Part shown: one piece after another, positions 5,718 to 9,204 of the stretch
How the letters are laid out: every line of letters begins with the position of its first letter
Position numbering within the stretch: the first letter of the stretch is position 1
Assembly (NCBI GenBank): GCA_964612995.1
Contig: CAZTGE010000159.1
Span: 1-9,204, forward strand
Length of the DNA: 9,204 bases
Direction of reading: 5' to 3'
Source: SLQH01 sp964612995
Lineage (GTDB): Bacteria; Planctomycetota; UBA11346
Notes under the pieces: model-generated
Database searches by the model: none
Seen by the model: only the letters and a program-made list of their open reading frames with translations
Told to the model about the DNA's origin: nothing
Position numbers and translations under genes: made by a program

Positions 5718-6940
5718 ATGACCGTACGCAAAGTCGCAATGCTCACCGCCGGCGGCCTGGCCCCGTGCCTGTCCAGCGCCGTAGCCGGGCTGATCGAACG
5801 CTATACCGAGATCGCTCCCGAGGTCGAGATGATCTGCTATCTCGGTGGCTACAAGGGCCTGCTCAAGAGCGAGTACATCGAGGTGACCCCCGATATGCGC
5901 TCCAAGGCCCACCTGCTGCACCAGCACGGCGGTAGCGCCTGCGGCAACAGTCGCGTCAAGCTGACCAACGTCGCGGACTGCCTCAAGCGCGGCCTGATCG
6001 AAGAGGGACAGGATCCGCTCAAGGTCGCCGCCCAGCGCCTGACCGAGCACGGCGTCGACGTGCTGCACACGGTTGGCGGCGACGACACCAACACCACCGC
6101 TGCCGACCTCGCCGCCTACCTCGAGCAGAACGACTATCAGCTCACGGTGGTCGGTCTGCCCAAGACCATCGACAACGACGTGGTGCCCATCCGGCAGAGC
6201 CTCGGCGCCTGGACCGCGGCTGAGCAGGGGGCGCGTTACTTCTCCAACGTGGTCGCCGAGCACAGCGCCAACCCGCGCATGCTCATCGTCCACGAGGTCA
6301 TGGGCCGGCACTGCGGCTGGCTGACCGCCGCCACTGCCGAGAAGTACCGCGAGATGCTCTACAGCAAGCCCTTCTGTCCGGGCTTCCCCTTCGACGAGGA
6401 GGAGCACGAGGTCCACGCGGTCTACGTGCCGGAGATGACCATCGACCTCGAGGCGGAGGCCGAGCGCCTGCGCAAGGTCATGGACGACATCGACTGCGTG
6501 AACATCTTCCTTGCCGAGGGCGCGGGTGTCGAAGAGATCGTCGCTCAGCTCGAGGCCGACGGCGAAGAGGTCCCGCGCGACGCCTTCGGTCACGTCAAGC
6601 TCGACGTGGTCAACCCCGGGCAGTACTTCGCCAGGCAGTTCGGCCAGCGCATCGGGGCCGAGAAGACGCTGGTGCAGAAGTCCGGCTACTTCAGCCGCAG
6701 CGCTCCGGCCAACGTCGATGACCTGCGCCTGATCAAGAGCTGCACCGACCTGGCTGTCGACTGTGCGCTGCGCCGCGAAGGCGGGGTCATCGGTCACGAC
6801 GAGGACCAGGGATTCCGTCTGCGCGCGATCGAGTTCGATCGCATCAAGGGCGGCAAGCCCTTCGACATCGACCAGGAATGGTTCGACCAGCTCCTCAAAG
6901 CCATCGGCCAGCCGAAGGGGGCCAAAGCGCCAGGCCACGA
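5718..6940 (+). CDS. pfp: Pyrophosphate-dependent 6-phosphofructokinase (3' end in gap)
   Basis: Catalyses reversible phosphorylation of fructose 6-phosphate to fructose 1,6-bisphosphate with pyrophosphate as phosphoryl donor (glycolysis/gluconeogenesis, cytoplasm). 407 residues are visible. The PFK motifs are clear: a Gly-rich N-terminus (LTAGGLAPCLSS), GGDDT at 120-124, PKTIDND at 148-154 with catalytic D152, and MGRHCGW at 195-201. The Asp in GGDDT (instead of GGDGS) and the Lys in PKTIDND (instead of PGTIDND) are the established marks of PPi- rather than ATP-dependent enzymes. PPi-type enzymes of this group are about 400-420 residues, so only a few C-terminal codons should be missing. No stop is seen before the N run, which starts mid-codon after ...GAKAPGH. 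In some gammaproteobacteria the enzyme also acts in the Calvin cycle on sedoheptulose phosphates; whether this one does cannot be told. It is transcribed alone, convergent with the glycosyltransferase gene. Confidence 0.95.
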
Positions 6941-7057
6941 NNNNNNNNNNNNNNNNNNNNNNNNNNNNNNNNNNNNNNNNNNNNNNNNNNNNNNNNNNNN
7001 NNNNNNNNNNNNNNNNNNNNNNNNNNNNNNNNNNNNNNNNGCCGGCGCTTTGGCCCC
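6918..7057. repeat. 14-bp inverted repeat flanking the assembly gap
   Basis: GGGGCCAAAGCGCC at 6918-6931 is matched perfectly in reverse complement at 7044-7057. The arms sit on the two sides of the N run, 10 and 4 bases from its edges. The left arm overlaps the last visible phosphofructokinase codons. A long hairpin or a repeat copy inside the gap would explain both the arms and the failed assembly. Confidence 0.8.
6941..7040. other. Assembly gap of 100 N
   Basis: A run of exactly 100 undetermined bases, the usual placeholder for a scaffold gap of unknown true size. It hides the end of the phosphofructokinase gene and possibly further sequence. Adjacency across it rests on scaffolding only. 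Confidence 0.98.
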
Positions 7058-7087
7058 AGGGCGATAGCCAGGGCCCCATCGCCCTGG
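7056..7087 (-). terminator. Hairpin after the glycosyltransferase gene
   Basis: CCAGGGCGAT (7056-7065) pairs perfectly with ATCGCCCTGG (7078-7087) around a 12-base loop. It begins 11 bases past the glycosyltransferase stop codon on the minus strand. There is no T run, so it may be a bidirectional or rho-assisted end between convergent genes, or part of the repeat that continues into the gap. Confidence 0.45.
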
Positions 7088-7098
7088 AAATGGTCTGC

Positions 7099-7884
7099 TC
7101 AATGGGGCGGATGTGCGCGCAACAGGCGGCGGGCGTAGCGCCGCATGCGCAGGTAGCGGTTGAGATGCCGGCCGATGCCGTGGAAGTGGACGATGGGCGC
7201 GTCCTGGTCGGCTCTCTGGTGATCCGGATCGCGGCGGGGGAACCACATTTGTCGGTCGACCCGGCAGACCGGGATCGCGCCGCGGAGCATCGCAGCGTTG
7301 AGTCCCGGCTGATCGAAGCCGGGCCCGGCTCTGTCGGCGCACTCGACGAGGATCCGCTCCCAGGCGGCCAGCCAGCCGGGCAGGTGCCGCCCCGGCGCGC
7401 ACCAGAAACCGCTGTTGATACCCGGAGTGGTCTCGCCGTGTTCGGCGAGTTCCCTTGGGCTCAGGCAGCGGGCGCACATGCCGTGGCCGATCGGATGGCA
7501 GAGGTCGTCGCAGGCGACCAGGGCATCCGCGGCGATGCAGCGATCGAGGAACGGTGCCACCGGTGCGCGGACGACGATGTCGCTGTCGAGGAACAGGACC
7601 CGATCGTAGGCGGTGAAATCGATCGAGTGCGCGGCGTGGATCTTCATCCACTTCGGCTGGGCCCGATCGACAGGGTCCTCGACCACGATGCACTGAGCCC
7701 CGCCGGGCATCCGTGCGGGGCGGTCGGTGAACACGCGGATCTCGCCGGTGAAGCCGCCGGGGCCACGCAGGCAGCGGATGGCGGTGGCGGCGGCCCAGCG
7801 GAAGCGGCGTTTGCCGGCGGCGACGAGATAGGCGAGGTCGCACGACAGGGCGTCGCCAGATCGGGCGTCATCATGGGGTCGCAT
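7099..7884 (-). CDS. GT8-like glycosyltransferase
   Basis: A 261-residue protein that appears to be a GT-A-fold sugar transferase using a nucleotide sugar and a metal ion. The DXD motif is D100-S-D102 in YDRVLFLDSDIVV. Other family-like features are GINSGFW (155-161, acceptor/donor loop), DQPGLNAAM (191-199), and the C-terminal HFHG (233-236), which recalls the HxxG metal-binding end of GT8 enzymes. No membrane segment is visible; an Arg-rich tail (LNRYLRMRRYARRLLR) could bind membrane phospholipids. The ATG at 7884 lies inside the end of the methyltransferase gene (14-base overlap), so the two are co-transcribed. The donor and acceptor sugars are unknown; a role in lipopolysaccharide or another surface glycan is inferred from the pairing. 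The tail ends at the scaffold gap region and is convergent with the phosphofructokinase. Confidence 0.8.
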   Translation of the reverse strand: MRPHDDARSGDALSCDLAYLVAAGKRRFRWAAATAIRCLRGPGGFTGEIRVFTDRPARMPGGAQCIVVEDPVDRAQPKWMKIHAAHSIDFTAYDRVLFLDSDIVVRAPVAPFLDRCIAADALVACDDLCHPIGHGMCARCLSPRELAEHGETTPGINSGFWCAPGRHLPGWLAAWERILVECADRAGPGFDQPGLNAAMLRGAIPVCRVDRQMWFPRRDPDHQRADQDAPIVHFHGIGRHLNRYLRMRRYARRLLRAHPPH

Positions 7885-8554
7885 GTGGCTGGGCCGGGAT
7901 GGTATAGCGTGCGAAGATGGTGTGGCCGTAGCGGTTGAGATAGGATGTCATGCTCGGATGTCGTATGTGCCGCAACGCTTCGAGCCAGGGCGGTCGCTTC
8001 TTCTGGCATGCAACGAGTTCGTCGAGTTCGATGTCGTGGATCCCTGCCTGCGCTGTCAGGAACCGCTGTGCCTCTTCCAGCGAGAAGAACCATTTGTGCC
8101 GATCGACCGGTTTGTGGACAGGCAGTCCGTAATGGGCGATCGCTCCGCGCCCCCGGGCAATAGGAAGCCGGGCATTGGCCCAGTTGCCCGGTAGGGAGAT
8201 GATCAGGTTCCGCGCGCATACGCGGATCAGCTCAGCGAATATCTCGTGCAGGTTGTCCAGGTGCTCCAGGACATCTGTGCAGATCACGGTCTCGAAGCTG
8301 TCGTTCTCGAACGGCAGGGCCGGCGTGGTCTCCAGATTTATCGTCAGGTCGGCTGTATCGTTGAGATCGATCCCGGTGTAGTCCAGCTCTGGTAGCAGTC
8401 GGGCAAGATAGCGGTTGTCACAGCCTACGTCGAGTGCGTTGTTCTCGATGTGCTTTCCGAAATGCCTGACCACGAAGTCCATCCGGTCTTGCCGTTGCTT
8501 GAAGCTGGCGCGCACGATTTTGAAAGTGGGCGTGAGCTTGCGAGTGGTGGTCAT
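7871..8554 (-). CDS. Class I SAM-dependent methyltransferase (Methyltransf_11 type)
   Basis: 227 residues. Motif I is LDVGCD (41-46), the acidic residue after strand 2 is D63 in YTGIDLN, the DxxEH-type segment is TDVLEHL (93-99), and the post-motif strand is NLIISLPGNW (116-125). A HYGLPVHKPVDRHKWFFS stretch (141-158) is typical of methyltransferases found in polysaccharide clusters. The frame is open 73 codons further upstream, but the ATG at 8554 has an AGGA ribosome binding site nine bases before it and starts a normal domain, so I chose it. Two sample lines inside the gene count 58% and 55% GC, against 82% in a line of the overlapping glycosyltransferase gene; this suggests separate, probably transferred, ancestry. 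The methylated substrate (sugar, lipid or other) cannot be told from sequence. Confidence 0.87.
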   Translation of the reverse strand: MTTTRKLTPTFKIVRASFKQRQDRMDFVVRHFGKHIENNALDVGCDNRYLARLLPELDYTGIDLNDTADLTINLETTPALPFENDSFETVICTDVLEHLDNLHEIFAELIRVCARNLIISLPGNWANARLPIARGRGAIAHYGLPVHKPVDRHKWFFSLEEAQRFLTAQAGIHDIELDELVACQKKRPPWLEALRHIRHPSMTSYLNRYGHTIFARYTIPAQPHATP

Positions 8555-8793
8555 GTCGTTGTTTCCTGAACTGTGAACGATGAGTTGATGCACGAGGTCA
8601 TGGCGCGGATCGGTCAGCCTTCGGTGCCATGGTTGGCGTGTGACGCTCGGAGCCAGGGGTCTTTTGCGGTCTTTCGTGGGGGCGGTGCGAGCCGCGAAGC
8701 GATCGGCGGTGCGGAGACGTCTGGACGGGCATATGGTCAACGATCGAGCCAGAAGGCCAGCCGAATGTGGCATTGACGAATGGGCGGCTCGAA
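8555..8793. other. Intergenic stretch upstream of the methyltransferase gene
   Basis: 239 bases with no supported gene. The AGGA ribosome binding site of the methyltransferase is at its left edge (complement of TCCT near 8564-8567). Open frames here are short, lack ribosome binding sites and show no recognisable family. I found no convincing -10/-35 pair on the minus strand. Confidence 0.5.
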
Positions 8794-8801
8794 GATTCGA
8801 G
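8794..8801. repeat. Left flanking copy of probable target duplication
   Basis: GATTCGAG immediately before the left terminal repeat. It matches GATCCGAG at 9135-9142 at seven of eight positions. Eight bases is the duplication length known for IS66-family insertion. Confidence 0.55.
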
Positions 8802-8873
8802 GTAACTACTCAGGGGCTTCGCCCCTACGGTTCTCACTGCGTGAGGACCTGCCCCTCTGGCTTGTTCGTGGTT

Positions 8874-8901
8874 CGCCTGGATCTGCCGGCAGATTCAGGC
8901 G
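8874..8901. repeat. 28-base loopless palindrome inside the element
   Basis: CGCCTG-G-ATCTGCC is followed directly by GGCAGAT-T-CAGGCG, 14 pairs with one G-T opposition (8880/8895). As DNA it is a near-perfect dyad suited to a dimeric binding protein. Confidence 0.7.
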
Positions 8902-8996
8902 TGGGCGGATCGGTTGCGCCGAAACGTATCCGCCCTCGGGCGGCACTTGCTCCTCGGCCTGGCGGCCTGGGGGGCTGCGCTTGCGCTCCGCGGGCC

Positions 8997-9017
8997 GCTG
9001 GCCCCACTGGGGCCAGC
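8997..9017. repeat. Nine-bp perfect hairpin inside the element
   Basis: GCTGGCCCC (8997-9005), loop ACT, GGGGCCAGC (9009-9017). No T run follows, so it is not an obvious terminator. Confidence 0.65.
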
Positions 9018-9060
9018 TATCGCCTGCGGCGACACCCGCTTCGCTCACCACTCGGCGCCA

Positions 9061-9084
9061 GGCCCCATCGCGTACGATGGGGCC
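9061..9084. repeat. Ten-bp perfect hairpin inside the element
   Basis: GGCCCCATCG (9061-9070), loop CGTA, CGATGGGGCC (9075-9084), followed by CCGAAAAA. No T run on the plus strand; on the minus strand the T run lies before, not after, the stem. Confidence 0.65.
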
Positions 9085-9099
9085 CCGAAAAAGGGCGAG

Positions 9100-9134
9100 G
9101 TAACCACTCATGCCCGATGGGCCTGAGTGGTTAC
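9100..9134. repeat. Two-tier hairpin at the right end of the element
   Basis: GTAACCACTCA (9100-9110) pairs perfectly with TGAGTGGTTAC (9124-9134), and inside it GCCC (9112-9115) pairs with GGGC (9119-9122) around GAT, with a T/C mismatch between tiers. The left limb is also a direct copy of the left terminal repeat (10 of 11), so the right end of the element carries the terminal sequence in both orientations. Confidence 0.75.
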
Positions 9135-9142
9135 GATCCGAG
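9135..9142. repeat. Right flanking copy of probable target duplication
   Basis: GATCCGAG immediately after the right terminal repeat, one base different from GATTCGAG at 8794-8801. Confidence 0.55.
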
Positions 9143-9163
9143 TGCCAATCCATAGCGCGGACA

Positions 9164-9204
9164 CCGCCCGCACCCCAAGGGGCATTGTAGCGGGCGGCGC
9201 CCGC
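9164..9204. promoter_or_regulatory. Mutually exclusive stems at the window edge
   Basis: CCGCCCGC (9164-9171) can pair with GCGGGCGG (9190-9197), with an inner CCCC/GGGG tier. The same middle strand, GCGGGC (9190-9195), can instead pair with GCCCGC (9199-9204) around GGC. Competing stems of this kind occur in attenuators, but the sequence is very GC-rich and the window stops here, so chance is possible. Confidence 0.3.

Larger units (their letters stand above)
8802..9134. mobile_element. IS66-type non-autonomous element (MITE-like), 333 bp
   Basis: The left end reads GTAACTACTCAGGGGCTTCG (8802-8821). The right end in reverse complement reads GTAACCACTCAGGCCCATCG (9134-9115), 16 of 20 identical, with only one mismatch in the first 13. 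Flanks are GATTCGAG and GATCCGAG, an 8-bp near-duplication. IS66 elements are known to have ends starting GTAA and to make 8-bp duplications, so a deleted or miniature IS66 derivative is the best explanation. No transposase or TnpA/TnpB fragment is recognisable inside. The interior is dense in hairpins: 8812-8826, 8874-8901, 8997-9017, 9061-9084 and 9100-9134. The single mismatch in the duplication suggests an old insertion. Family assignment rests on end sequence and duplication length alone. Confidence 0.62.

Noticed and set aside
5544..7079. 511-codon minus-strand open frame opposite the phosphofructokinase gene
   Set aside because: Runs through the N gap and mirrors the strongly supported phosphofructokinase gene; a GC-driven shadow.
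8555..8773. 73-codon N-terminal extension of the methyltransferase
   Set aside because: Arg/Pro-rich with no domain, while a proper AGGA site precedes the ATG at 8554.
8802..9134. CRISPR array reading of the repeated GTAACxACTCA words and hairpins
   Set aside because: Only three copies, in mixed orientation and without regular spacing; terminal repeats of a mobile element fit better.
8573..9155. Short plus-strand frames in the right-hand intergenic region, considered as transposase remnants or small proteins
   Set aside because: No similarity that I recognise to IS66 TnpA/TnpB/TnpC, no ribosome binding sites, and the frames are interrupted by hairpins.

Overview
The window comes from a GC-rich bacterial chromosome. 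Hand counts of sample 60-base lines give 75% for one line in the mreC-like gene and 82% for one in the glycosyltransferase gene. The PPi-dependent phosphofructokinase type, the PAS/histidine kinase architecture and the general coding style suggest a gammaproteobacterium, possibly a purple sulfur bacterium (Chromatiaceae). That placement is inference. A run of exactly 100 N (6941-7040) shows this is a draft assembly.

Region 1 (1-2747, minus strand) is a three-gene signalling operon: a soluble double-PAS histidine kinase, a stand-alone receiver-domain response regulator, and an FHA-PAS protein. The kinase and regulator genes are 12 bases apart, the regulator and FHA genes overlap by an ATGA, and the operon ends in a run of three hairpins. 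None of the three proteins has a recognisable DNA-binding or enzymatic output domain, so the output probably works through protein-protein contact.

Region 2 (2748-3084) is the divergent intergenic space. It carries a nested two-armed inverted repeat (2838-3002) lying between the candidate promoters of the left and right transcription units.

Region 3 (3085-5648, plus strand) holds an orphan MreC-like envelope protein, followed 46 bases later by a 544-residue exported protein of unknown function. The exported protein's best candidate promoter would make a leaderless mRNA. A textbook UUCG-loop terminator ends the unit.

Region 4 (5649-6940, plus strand) is a PPi-type 6-phosphofructokinase gene whose last codons run into the N gap. 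The gap is flanked by a 14-bp perfect inverted repeat.

Region 5 (7041-8554, minus strand, convergent on the phosphofructokinase) holds a class I SAM methyltransferase gene and an overlapping GT8-like glycosyltransferase gene, which look like part of a surface-polysaccharide set. The methyltransferase gene is clearly less GC-rich than its neighbours.

Region 6 (8555-9204) has no supported gene. It contains a 333-bp element (8802-9134) with about 20-bp imperfect terminal inverted repeats starting GTAA and a 7/8-matching 8-bp flanking duplication. These are the hallmarks of a non-autonomous IS66-type element. It is packed with hairpins, and the window ends in a pair of mutually exclusive stems.
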